Positions 1 through 5,392 of a stretch of DNA of 5,677 nucleotides are shown one piece after another. The number at the start of each line of letters is the position of its first letter. The first letter of the stretch is position 1. Source of the DNA: Alphaproteobacteria bacterium (GTDB taxonomy: Bacteria; Pseudomonadota; Alphaproteobacteria; UBA2136; UBA6156); the NCBI GenBank assembly GCA_027489415.1, contig JAIXZU010000024.1:1-5677 (forward strand), in the 5' to 3' direction. A program made the translations under genes and the position numbers. The notes beneath the pieces were generated by a model, which did not search any database, was not told the DNA's origin, and saw only the letters and a list, made by a program, of their open reading frames with translations.

Positions 1-1
1 G

Positions 2-154
2 CTGGAGGAAGCCGAACAACTCCTCACCCGCATCCTCATCCTCCACCGCGGCAACATCCTGCTGGACACCACCCCCACAGAACTCGCCCGCCAAGGGGGA
101 GGGGACCTCCACCGCGCCTTCCGCGTCCTCACCACCAACCGCGCCGGAGAATAA
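2..154 (+). CDS. ABC transporter ATP-binding protein, GldA-like, C-terminal end (5' truncated by window)
   Basis: Only the last 50 residues are in the window, read in frame from base 2 to the TAA at 152-154. The segment starts LEEAEQLLTRILILHRGNIL and continues into a T-P-T-E-L motif. This matches the stretch just after the H-loop in ABC ATPases, where a 'xxEAExLxxRIxIxxxGxI...GTPxEL' pattern is usual; Walker A, signature and Walker B motifs would lie upstream, outside the window. The protein should hydrolyse ATP at the cytoplasmic face of the inner membrane. The permease/GldG fusion that follows at 518 makes a GldA-type partner the natural assignment; GldA in Bacteroidetes powers the GldAFG transporter. 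The subfamily is inferred from context, because 50 residues cannot separate GldA from other ABC-2 export ATPases. The C-terminal tail after the TPTEL motif is short. Confidence 0.8.
   Translation: MEEAEQLLTRILILHRGNILLDTTPTELARQGGGDLHRAFRVLTTNRAGE
146..150 (+). promoter_or_regulatory. Shine-Dalgarno site of the small membrane protein gene
   Basis: GGAGA lies inside the last codons of the ATPase gene and 8 bases before the ATG at 159, which is ideal spacing. It fixes that start and implies translation coupled to the upstream gene. It is notable because none of the other four starts in the window has a comparable purine-rich site. Confidence 0.6.
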
Positions 155-158
155 AACT

Positions 159-323
159 ATGTGGAAAAAGTATAGCTACGTATTTTTTAAGAAAAAATAT
201 GAAAGTCCTAATATAGAATTCTTCATGGCTCGCTTAGGAGTATTCATTATCTTTATGATGCTATTTGTGATTTTTGCTCTGTGCGACTTGCTGATTTATC
301 AGCCTATCTGGGGATCAAAATGA
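159..323 (+). CDS. Small single-pass membrane protein, 54 residues, AT-rich, unknown function
   Basis: The reading frame runs from ATG 159 to TGA 321-323 and has a good Shine-Dalgarno site 8 bases upstream. The protein begins MWKKYSYVFFKKKYES. Its positively charged N-terminal third (K3, K4, K11-K13, R25) is followed by one hydrophobic segment at about residues 26-42 (LGVFIIFMMLFVIFALC) and a short tail ending in WGSK. The positive-inside rule predicts a cytoplasmic N-terminus. I counted 54 G+C in 165 bases (33%), far below the GC-rich genes on both sides, and its codons end in A/T rather than C. It sits 4 bases after the ATPase stop and before the permease fusion, so it may be a small accessory subunit or regulator of that ABC transporter, or a recently acquired gene. 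I do not recognise the family. The RBS, clean frame and membrane segment favour a real gene, but chance cannot be excluded at this length. Confidence 0.55.
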   Translation: MWKKYSYVFFKKKYESPNIEFFMARLGVFIIFMMLFVIFALCDLLIYQPIWGSK

Positions 324-374
324 TTTTTCCAAATCTCGCAAAGGCAAATCAGCCAGCTCGTAGCCACCAAGTCC

Positions 375-392
375 GGCAATCTTTAGATTGCC
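375..392. repeat. Perfect short hairpin (8-bp arms)
   Basis: GGCAATCT at 375-382 and AGATTGCC at 385-392 are exact reverse complements separated by TT. No T-run follows on the + strand, so it is not an ordinary intrinsic terminator. It directly abuts the larger hairpin at 396-425, and the two may form one composite palindromic element in the 194-base gap between the small membrane protein and the permease fusion. Confidence 0.6.
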
Positions 393-395
393 GTC

Positions 396-425
396 ATTCC
401 GCCCCCCTTTTAGGGGGAGCGGAAT
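396..425. repeat. Imperfect palindrome of the ATTCC...GGAAT-CCACG type
   Basis: The left arm ATTCCGCCCCCCT (396-408) pairs with AGGGGGAGCGGAAT (412-425), with a TTT loop and one bulged base. It is preceded by GTC and followed by CCACG. The layout (GTC-ATTCC arm, complementary arm ending GGAAT, then CCA) is that of dispersed intergenic palindromes found in many bacteria, in which the stem ends in AT and is followed by CCA. The palindrome at 5332-5351 has the same AT-stem-AT-CCACG layout, so this window holds two probable relatives. Confidence 0.6.
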
Positions 426-466
426 CCACGTCGGGGGTTTTTGCCAGCAGCACATACTTTCGTTCA

Positions 467-478
467 GGCTGCGCAGCC
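467..478. repeat. Perfect 12-bp palindrome
   Basis: GGCTGCGCAGCC is its own reverse complement. It lies 40 bases upstream of the permease fusion start and just before the 7-base tandem repeat. It could be a dimeric protein-binding site or a chance GC-rich palindrome; nothing else in the sequence decides this. Confidence 0.35.
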
Positions 479-482
479 ACTT

Positions 483-518
483 TCGAATCACGAATCACGA
501 AATAACGAATCACGATAA
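483..518 (+). repeat. Heptanucleotide tandem repeat (ACGAATC) running into a start codon
   Basis: About five units of period 7 are present: TCGAATC (483), ACGAATC (490), ACGAAAT (497), then AACGAATC with one extra A (504) and ACGATAA (512), whose last A is the first base of the ATG at 518. The TAA at 503-505, inside the repeat, is the in-frame stop that closes the frame upstream of ATG 518. There is no Shine-Dalgarno motif here, so the repeat itself is the whole proximal leader of the next gene. Confidence 0.8.
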
Positions 519-2869
519 TGTTGCTCTCCCGCGCCCTCCTCCTCCACCACACCAGCCAACTCCGCCAGTCACCCGCCACCGGCATTTTCCTTACGTCCGG
601 CTGGGTTGCCGCAGTCCTGCTCACCTTCATCTCCGGCCAACTTATCGCCAATAACCGCGCCAGCCTTGCCAGCTTCTTCACCTACCTGCCGTGGGTCATG
701 GCGGTTCTCATCCCCACGCTCACCATGCCGGTCGCCTCGGAAAATCGCCGCGGCGTCACCGAACGCCTCCTCACGCTCCCGCACACGCCGCTCCAGCGCA
801 TCTTCAGCCGCTTCTCCGTGTACATGGGCCTCATCACCATCTGGCTCATAGGCTTCACCCCGCTCATCGCCACACTTTATTATTTAGGAGAGCCCGACAC
901 CGGCCCCATCGCCACCGGCTTCCTCGGCAGCCTGCTCCTCGCCGCACCCATGCTCGCCATCAGCCTCGCCCTCTGCCTGCGCGCCAAAAGCGGCGTCGGC
1001 GGCCTGCTCGCCAGCCTCACCGCCTGCTTCCTGTTACTTCTTATCGGCACGCCCACGGTCACCGGCTGGTTCGCCAGCGTCCCCGGCCTCAGCTGGCTCC
1101 CCACCACCACGCACCTCACGCCGCTCGGCGCCTTCCAACCTTTCACCACAGGCCTCCTCAACCTCGCCACCATTCTCCAACTCCTCGGCCTCACCTTCCT
1201 GGCCCTCGCCGCCACCCAAACCCACTTCCGCATCACAAACCCCGAAAACCGCATTACGCTCCTCGCCGTCTTCCTCCTCGCCCTCAGCCTCATCCCAGCC
1301 CTCCGCACTAAACAAATAGACACCACCGCCGAATCCCTCCACACCCCGTCCCCAACCACCGTGGAAGCCTTCCGCAACCTCCCGTCCCCCATCACCTTCA
1401 CACTGCACCTGAGCGAGAACAATCCGGACGTCCCCCCCAGCACCCACACCTACGCCCACAGCTTGAAAAACCAACTTCTCCGCCTCCGCACCCTCGCACC
1501 GGAGAAAATCATCCTGAAAACCTCGAATGCGGACTCCTCCACCGCCGCCGCCATCACCGCCCTCCAAGCAGGGGCTCTCGAGCAACCGCTCCCAACCGGC
1601 ACCACCTACTTCGCCGCCCTCACCGCACAGGTCAGCGGCACCACCGCCGTCATTCCATCGCTCAACCCCGCCCGTGAAGCCGCCCTGGAATACGACCTCC
1701 TCACCCTCGCCACCAACGCCCTCAACCCCACCAAGCCGGAAATCGCGATCCTATCCGCCAACCCCTCCGCCTCCAGCAACTGGCAGGAATCCCTCTCCGA
1801 ATCCTTCCAAATCTCGCGCCTCTCACCGGAAACCCCCACCATAGCCAGCACCACCGCGGTATTGATCGTACAGGACGACCCCACCCTAACCTCCACAACC
1901 CTTACAGCCATCCGCACCTACCTCAACCACGGCGGCAACGTGATGCTTTTCAGCAACCCCACCGCACCCAACACCCAATCCCCAACATTCACCACACTGC
2001 TCCCCGAATGGGGCCTCAACCTCCAGTCGAATAGTCTGGTTGCGGACCCCACCACCGCCACCCTCGCTACCCAATCCGGCGCAGGCGCCATGCCGTACCC
2101 CTACTGGCTGCAACTGGGCCCCTCAAACTTCAACACCAAGCTGCCTTTCACCACCGGCCTCGGTAAGGTCTTCATGCCGGAAACCTCGGCCTTCACACTC
2201 ACCAAGCCGGAACTCCCCATCGTCCTCACCCCCATCCTCACCACCTCGGCGCAGGCCCGTTTGGTCCCGCTGGAAACCTACCGCAGCACCCCCGCCGAAC
2301 TCGCCAACAGCAACCTCCCAGCCGCCTCCGGCCCACAGGTCATCGCCGCCATGGCCACGGGCGCATTCAGTGAAGAAGCCACCAAATCCGCCAATTTAAT
2401 CGCCTTCGCCAGCACCAACTGGCTCACGCCCACCAGCCTCCAGCAGGCTCCTAACAACCTCGCTTTGCTTACCGGCACACTCCATTACTTAACAGGGCAG
2501 GGGGCCTTAACGCAGCTGTACACCAAGGGCGCCAACCCGCGCACCCTCACGCGTATTGAAGCCATGGCCAACCGCCTCACTCAAGCCACAGCAGCTACCG
2601 AACTCCAAATCGCCACGCGCCTCCACGCCGTCACCCAAAAGCAGGGCGCGGACCCCTACGCCACAGCTGAAGCCATCCTCCAAATGCAGGAAGAGGAATT
2701 CACCCTCCGCCAACAACTGAGGGATATCCGCGCCGAGGCCCGCCGCCGCATCCAAACCATGGAAAATGCACTGCTCCTCATCAACCTCACCCTCTCGCCC
2801 ACACTCGTCGGCCTGTTCTTCTTCCTCCAGCGCCGCCGCCAACGCCTGAAAGCCACCTCAACCTTGTAA
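518..2869 (+). CDS. GldF-GldG fusion: ABC-2 type permease fused to GldG-like extracytoplasmic domain
   Basis: This 783-residue inner-membrane protein is the transport partner of the ATPase ending at 154. Residues 1-260 form a GldF-like ABC-2 permease with hydrophobic segments near 23-43, 57-73, 101-123, 135-154, 160-185, 215-232 and 246-262. Its hallmark is M70...E75 followed by RGVTERLLTLP (78-88), the cytoplasmic motif usual after the second segment, then a 'LGEPDTGPIATGFLGSLLL' stretch typical of GldF. Residues 264-750 match the GldG region: the start 'SPTTVEAFRNLPSPITFTLHLSE', the LEYDLLT motif (390-396), VLIVQDDP (448-455), a YLNHGGNVMLFSNP segment (468-481) and 'EWGLNLQSNSLVADP' (497-511). 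A charged helix (about 725-749) leads into a final membrane segment (751-770). GldF and GldG are separate proteins in Bacteroidetes, and fused forms occur elsewhere. The substrate is unknown; gliding should not be assumed. The start is the first ATG after the in-frame stop at 503-505; no Shine-Dalgarno site is present. Threonine, proline and leucine are abundant, reflecting the C-rich coding strand. Confidence 0.93.
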   Translation: MLLSRALLLHHTSQLRQSPATGIFLTSGWVAAVLLTFISGQLIANNRASLASFFTYLPWVMAVLIPTLTMPVASENRRGVTERLLTLPHTPLQRIFSRFSVYMGLITIWLIGFTPLIATLYYLGEPDTGPIATGFLGSLLLAAPMLAISLALCLRAKSGVGGLLASLTACFLLLLIGTPTVTGWFASVPGLSWLPTTTHLTPLGAFQPFTTGLLNLATILQLLGLTFLALAATQTHFRITNPENRITLLAVFLLALSLIPALRTKQIDTTAESLHTPSPTTVEAFRNLPSPITFTLHLSENNPDVPPSTHTYAHSLKNQLLRLRTLAPEKIILKTSNADSSTAAAITALQAGALEQPLPTGTTYFAALTAQVSGTTAVIPSLNPAREAALEYDLLTLATNALNPTKPEIAILSANPSASSNWQESLSESFQISRLSPETPTIASTTAVLIVQDDPTLTSTTLTAIRTYLNHGGNVMLFSNPTAPNTQSPTFTTLLPEWGLNLQSNSLVADPTTATLATQSGAGAMPYPYWLQLGPSNFNTKLPFTTGLGKVFMPETSAFTLTKPELPIVLTPILTTSAQARLVPLETYRSTPAELANSNLPAASGPQVIAAMATGAFSEEATKSANLIAFASTNWLTPTSLQQAPNNLALLTGTLHYLTGQGALTQLYTKGANPRTLTRIEAMANRLTQATAATELQIATRLHAVTQKQGADPYATAEAILQMQEEEFTLRQQLRDIRAEARRRIQTMENALLLINLTLSPTLVGLFFFLQRRRQRLKATSTL

Positions 2870-2923
2870 TCATCTGCCGCTTGCCAAAAACCAACTACAG
2901 GACTAAACAATTCCCATGCGCAG

Positions 2924-2958
2924 CAACTCAACACTCAACACCCAACACTAAACACTCG
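2924..2958 (+). repeat. Heptanucleotide tandem repeat (ACACTCA) in front of the nfu start
   Basis: Five consecutive 7-base units without indels are present: CAACTCA, ACACTCA, ACACCCA, ACACTAA, ACACTCG, ending 2 bases before the ATG at 2961. The TAA inside the fourth unit (2949-2951) is in frame with that ATG and closes the frame just upstream. The stretch from 2930 to 2957 contains no G at all, so it cannot hold a Shine-Dalgarno site. Confidence 0.8.
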
Positions 2959-2960
2959 CC

Positions 2961-3536
2961 ATGGAAGACATCCTCACCATCCGCACCGAGCGCACGCCCA
3001 ACCCCAACTCCCTGAAGTACAAGGTCGGCAAAATGCTTATCCCCGGCGGCTCCGCCAATTTCCCCACGAAGGAATCTGCCGCCACACGCTCACCCATGGC
3101 GCGCCGTATTTTCGCCATCAACGGCGTCACAGGGGTGTTTATCGGGTCGGACTTCTTCACCGTCTCGCGCGAAGAGGGAATCGCCTGGGGGGACATCAAC
3201 GCCGAACTCGCGCCAGCATTAGAAGCCTTCTTCGAGAGCGGGGATCCCGTCCTCCAAGGCAAAGCCCCAGCGGATAAACCGATGGTGGGGGACGTCAGCA
3301 CCAGCCCCGAAATCGTCGCGAAAATCAACGAACTGCTGGACGAAAAAGTCCGCCCCGCAGTCGCGCAGGACGGCGGGGACATCATCTACCGCGGCTTCGA
3401 AAACGGCGTGGTGTTCTTGGAAATGCACGGCGCCTGCTCCAGCTGCCCCTCCAGCACCGCCACCCTCAAAGCGGGCGTGGAAACCATGCTCCGCCAACAC
3501 ATGCCAGACATAGTCCAAGAAGTCCAAGCCATCTAA
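2961..3536 (+). CDS. nfu: Nfu-type iron-sulfur cluster scaffold/carrier protein (Nfu_N + NifU domains)
   Basis: This 191-residue cytoplasmic protein binds and transfers Fe-S clusters to target apoproteins. Residues 4-95 are an Nfu N-terminal domain, beginning IRTERTPNPNSLKY and including a 'GVTGVFIGSDFFTVSRE' segment. Residues 117-188 are a NifU C-terminal domain: the helix EIVAKINELLDEKVRPAVAQDGGDI is followed by HGACSSCPSSTATLK, with cluster ligands C159 and C162 in the expected CxxC motif. The length and domain order match mitochondrial NFU1 and its bacterial relatives, not E. coli NfuA, whose N-terminal domain is of the A-type. No suf or isc genes lie nearby. It appears to be a separate unit: 91 bases after the permease fusion and followed by a long gene-free region. 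Start 2961 is the first ATG after an in-frame TAA at 2949-2951. There is no Shine-Dalgarno site, so initiation may be SD-independent. Confidence 0.95.
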   Translation: MEDILTIRTERTPNPNSLKYKVGKMLIPGGSANFPTKESAATRSPMARRIFAINGVTGVFIGSDFFTVSREEGIAWGDINAELAPALEAFFESGDPVLQGKAPADKPMVGDVSTSPEIVAKINELLDEKVRPAVAQDGGDIIYRGFENGVVFLEMHGACSSCPSSTATLKAGVETMLRQHMPDIVQEVQAI

Positions 3537-3595
3537 TACGTCTAGCGGAAGGCCAATGAGGTTAGGATAGCCGAAGTCATAGGGAAGGGGCGTCA

Positions 3596-3655
3596 CCCCG
3601 GAAGCTAGATGGGTAAGTTTTGGAACAAAACTTGGGCCCCATCAGCTATCCGGGG
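3596..3655. repeat. Long interrupted hairpin downstream of nfu
   Basis: Four stem blocks pair in order: CCCCGGA (3596-3602) with TCCGGGG (3649-3655), AGCT (3603-3606) with AGCT (3644-3647), GATGGG (3608-3613) with CCCATC (3638-3643), and AAGTTTT (3615-3621) with AAAACTT (3627-3633). The loop is GGAAC, with small bulges (A3607, A3648, and T3614 opposite GGGC). That is 24 base pairs in 60 bases. No T-run follows, so a standard terminator is unlikely; a structured RNA or palindromic element is possible. Confidence 0.7.
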
Positions 3656-3711
3656 CCCACCCCCGCCGGGAGGCAATCTAGCTCCACTCCCAGCCCTCTC
3701 TCGAAGCCACC

Positions 3712-3772
3712 GCGCCAGCCGGATGGAAACTCCAAAAATCTTATTTTTGGTAAGTTTCCACCGTGCCGGCGC
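3712..3772. repeat. 61-base inverted repeat with AT-rich apex
   Basis: The 20-base arms 3712-3731 and 3753-3772 match at 16 of 20 positions, including perfect GCGCC/GGCGC ends and GGAAACT/AGTTTCC. Inside, CCAAAAAT (3732-3739) pairs with ATTTTTGG (3743-3750) around a CTT loop, leaving TA (3751-3752) bulged. The apex resembles a terminator stem, but no T-run follows the 3' arm. GGTAAGTTT occurs both here (3749-3757) and in the previous hairpin (3612-3620). Confidence 0.7.
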
Positions 3773-3790
3773 AACCCCTCCCCATCCCAA

Positions 3791-3828
3791 GCACTTCCCG
3801 TATTCACTGCCACCAAAAAGGGAAGTGC
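3791..3828. repeat. Hairpin with 9-bp perfect arms and 20-base loop
   Basis: GCACTTCCC (3791-3799) and GGGAAGTGC (3820-3828) are exact reverse complements around a 20-base loop that ends in AAAAA. It is the third stem-loop in about 230 bases of non-coding DNA. Its function is not evident. Confidence 0.6.
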
Positions 3829-3871
3829 CCCTACCTCACCAGCACCCCATCCTCACCCCCTCCGCCCAACC

Positions 3872-3892
3872 ACTGTTCACTGCCCACTGTTC
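3872..3892 (+). repeat. Heptanucleotide tandem repeat (ACTGTTC)
   Basis: Three perfect-period units are present: ACTGTTC, ACTGCCC, ACTGTTC, followed by AC. It lies in the middle of the long gene-free region and is not next to a start codon. Confidence 0.6.
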
Positions 3893-3977
3893 ACATTTCT
3901 GCCACACCAACCCCAAATCCCCCAACCCAAATCCTACAAAAGCACCAAAGCCATAAACATCTGTAAACAAGCATGTC

Positions 3978-4005
3978 CTGATCACTGATAACTGATCACT
4001 GGTCA
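3978..4005 (+). repeat. Heptanucleotide tandem repeat (CTGATCA)
   Basis: Four units of period 7 are present: CTGATCA, CTGATAA, CTGATCA, CTGGTCA, followed by a partial CTGA. It lies about 105 bases upstream of the 176-residue gene, so if transcription starts upstream it would be in the leader; otherwise it is upstream of the promoter. Confidence 0.75.
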
Positions 4006-4109
4006 CTGAATTGCCACACCACACGCCTATGTTGCATCGCACGGCTACTATCTCGCTTTTTGCCCACAATGGGGGATGATATAAGGAAACCAATAAACAA
4101 GGGCCCCCC

Positions 4110-4640
4110 ATGGCAACGCAAATGTATCAGGCTACCATCCCCACAAACCCCAAGGTTTACACCAGCCTTGTCGCCCGGAGTCTCGACCTCGCCGCCGGTA
4201 TCCGCACCAATGCCGCCGCCTATGACGAATGGAACATCAACCTCGCCAAACTGCAAAAGCTCGGTAAGTGCTACCGCGAAGGCTGGCTCCACAACGTTCT
4301 TACCCGCATCACGCCCATCACACTGCGGGAAATGGACGACTATCTGATGATGGCGGACCTCTTCATCACCAGCAAATCGGAAGCCCAGTACCTCTGCTCC
4401 GTGCTCAGCCGCAGCCTCTCCGCGTTCTCCACCATCGCGGGCATCCCCGCCACGTCCAAAGTTGTGCCCATCCAACTCACAAATCATGTGGAGCTCTACA
4501 AGGGCATCGCCTCGCGGCTCGAAAACCGCTTCGCCTTCACCGCCCCGGCACCGTTTGCCAGCACGACAATCAGTCGGGACATGCAGTCGCAAATCCCCTT
4601 CATCCGCTCCTTTATCAACCAGCATTTCAAGGTCGCATAA
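4110..4640 (+). CDS. Unrecognised 176-residue protein, predicted cytoplasmic and largely helical
   Basis: I do not recognise the family. The protein has no signal peptide or membrane segment. Its central part (residues 36-110) looks helical and carries a YDEWNINLAKLQKLGKCYRE stretch, then TPITLREMDDYLMMADLF (about 68-85) and a Ser-rich SVLSRSLSAFSTIAG segment. It has two cysteines (C54, C96) with no metal-binding spacing. GC-rich third positions like those of its neighbours support a real gene. The start is the first ATG after an in-frame TGA at 4077-4079. AAGGAA at 4083-4088 is 21 bases away, too far to act as a Shine-Dalgarno site for it, and ATG 4122 is an alternative start. It is followed after 6 bases by the exported protein gene in the same frame, so the two are probably co-transcribed. 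The protein might work with that neighbour, but nothing in it shows how. Confidence 0.8.
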   Translation: MATQMYQATIPTNPKVYTSLVARSLDLAAGIRTNAAAYDEWNINLAKLQKLGKCYREGWLHNVLTRITPITLREMDDYLMMADLFITSKSEAQYLCSVLSRSLSAFSTIAGIPATSKVVPIQLTNHVELYKGIASRLENRFAFTAPAPFASTTISRDMQSQIPFIRSFINQHFKVA

Positions 4641-4646
4641 GTTCCA

Positions 4647-5297
4647 ATGGTTCCGCATCCCAGCCGTACAGCACGCACTTACACCGTTCTCTTCACAGTT
4701 GGGCTCTGCACCGCCTCTGCCGTCGCTCTCGCCACGTGGGATGTGAATGCTCAGGCACCGGCCACCACACCGGCAGCCACTCCAGCAGCCACTGCGGCCG
4801 CAGCCGCACCGCAGCCGGAAGCCGTCCTGCCATCGCTGGAAACCATGGCCGTCTCACTCACCAATATTCTCACCGGCAGCCAGCCGTCGTCTACGGAAGT
4901 CCCGCTCACCAGTCAGCTCCAGCCAACCACACCGTGGCCGGTGCCCGCCACCATTTCCCAAACATTGAAAACGACGTCGGAAGACCTTCTCGCCTATGAA
5001 GGTATCGACGCCGCGGCCCGTAAAATGCTGGGTGCGGACTACGCCATCTGGCACGTCCAGTTCAACAGCAAGGCGGAAGCCGTCGCCCTGCCGCAAAGCG
5101 GCCTGCTCATGGCCACGGGCTGCCTCCAGCCCCGCTGCAACATGCAAAAAAGCCTTTTGATTGCGGACCCCACCAACCAGAAAATCTACGCCGCCATGGT
5201 CACCGAAGGCAAAGTCGCCATGTGGCCCTCCCTCATGAGCTGGCCGGACGCCGCCGTCCCCACCCTTAAGGACTGGCTCTCCGACGCCACCCGCTAA
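4647..5297 (+). CDS. Exported protein with Ala/Pro/Thr linker and Ivy-like Cys-loop domain
   Basis: This 216-residue protein starts with a signal peptide: R7 and R10, a hydrophobic core at about 12-30, and a probable cleavage site after AQA (35-37). A low-complexity Ala/Thr/Pro linker covers 38-60. The C-terminal part (about 112-212) resembles the Ivy family of periplasmic lysozyme inhibitors: an Ala-Asp-Tyr-Ala-Ile-Trp strand (130-135), then GLLMATGCLQPRC with C159 and C164 spaced C-x4-C like the CKPHDC loop of Ivy. Strand-turn-strand LLIADPTNQKIYAAMV and a closing PDAAVPTLKDWL helix sit where Ivy has similar elements. However, the loop His that Ivy inserts into the lysozyme active site is not present (LQPR replaces KPHD), so lysozyme inhibition is doubtful. 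I recognise the resemblance by eye only. It begins 6 bases after the previous stop, in the same frame, without a Shine-Dalgarno site, so reinitiation or SD-independent translation is likely. Confidence 0.75.
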   Translation: MVPHPSRTARTYTVLFTVGLCTASAVALATWDVNAQAPATTPAATPAATAAAAAPQPEAVLPSLETMAVSLTNILTGSQPSSTEVPLTSQLQPTTPWPVPATISQTLKTTSEDLLAYEGIDAAARKMLGADYAIWHVQFNSKAEAVALPQSGLLMATGCLQPRCNMQKSLLIADPTNQKIYAAMVTEGKVAMWPSLMSWPDAAVPTLKDWLSDATR

Positions 5298-5331
5298 CCT
5301 CTCTCGGAGCCCCAGTCCTCCCCACGCCTCC

Positions 5332-5351
5332 ATGCCGGCGAAGGCCGGCAT
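5332..5351. repeat. Short palindrome, AT-stem-AT-CCACG type
   Basis: ATGCCGGC (5332-5339) and GCCGGCAT (5344-5351) pair perfectly around a GAAG loop and are followed by CCACGAACGG. Stems of this form, with CCGGC arms ending in AT and followed by CCA, are a common dispersed intergenic repeat in many bacteria. It shares its layout with 396-425. The run of seven A's at 5364-5370 lies beyond a spacer, so it would not make a terminator on either strand. Confidence 0.7.
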
Positions 5352-5392
5352 CCACGAACGGCGAAAAAAAGAAACTGGCACCTCGCCAACCC

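Larger units (their letters stand above)
3537..4109. other. 573-base gene-free region with hairpins and tandem repeats
   Basis: No convincing gene is present. Open frames across 3609-3988 are proline/serine/histidine-rich, overlap one another in different frames and have no recognisable domain. The first 50 bases (3541-3590) are G-rich (20 G, 7 C by count), opposite to the C-rich bias elsewhere. Three hairpins follow (3596-3655, 3712-3772, 3791-3828), then two blocks of 7-base repeats (3872-3892, 3978-4005). TCTAGC occurs at 3541-3546 and again at 3677-3682, with its reverse complement GCTAGA at 3604-3609. That could mark the ends of a small inserted element, although 6 bases could also repeat by chance. 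Confidence 0.6.

Noticed and set aside
281..505. Open frame of 74 codons on the + strand
   Set aside because: It begins inside the small membrane protein gene in another frame and runs through two hairpins and a palindrome; the product has no recognisable features.
880..1585. Long minus-strand open frames opposite the permease fusion
   Set aside because: They are antisense shadows of a GC-rich gene whose + strand product has clear GldF/GldG homology.
3609..3988. Overlapping + strand open frames of 115 and 122 codons
   Set aside because: They overlap in two frames, cross the hairpins and tandem repeats, are Pro/Ser/His-rich from C-rich DNA, and have no ribosome site or domain.
3978..4005. 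Tandem repeats as a CRISPR array
   Set aside because: Units are 7-8 bases with no spacers; CRISPR repeats are longer and separated by unique spacers.
4057..4085. Promoter TTTTTG-17-TATAAG for the 176-residue gene
   Set aside because: Spacing is good, but the -35 matches consensus poorly. It is possible but too weak to list.
4268..4999. 243-codon + strand frame overlapping two genes
   Set aside because: The His/Ser/Arg-rich translation is out of frame with both the 176-residue and the exported protein genes; it is a shadow.
4110..5297. One gene split by a nonsense mutation
   Set aside because: The downstream frame starts with a convincing signal peptide immediately after its own ATG, which fits a separate exported protein.
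5332..5370. Intrinsic terminator for the exported protein gene
   Set aside because: The stem is followed by CCACGAACGG and then A's, not a T-run on the + strand; on the minus strand the T-run precedes the stem.
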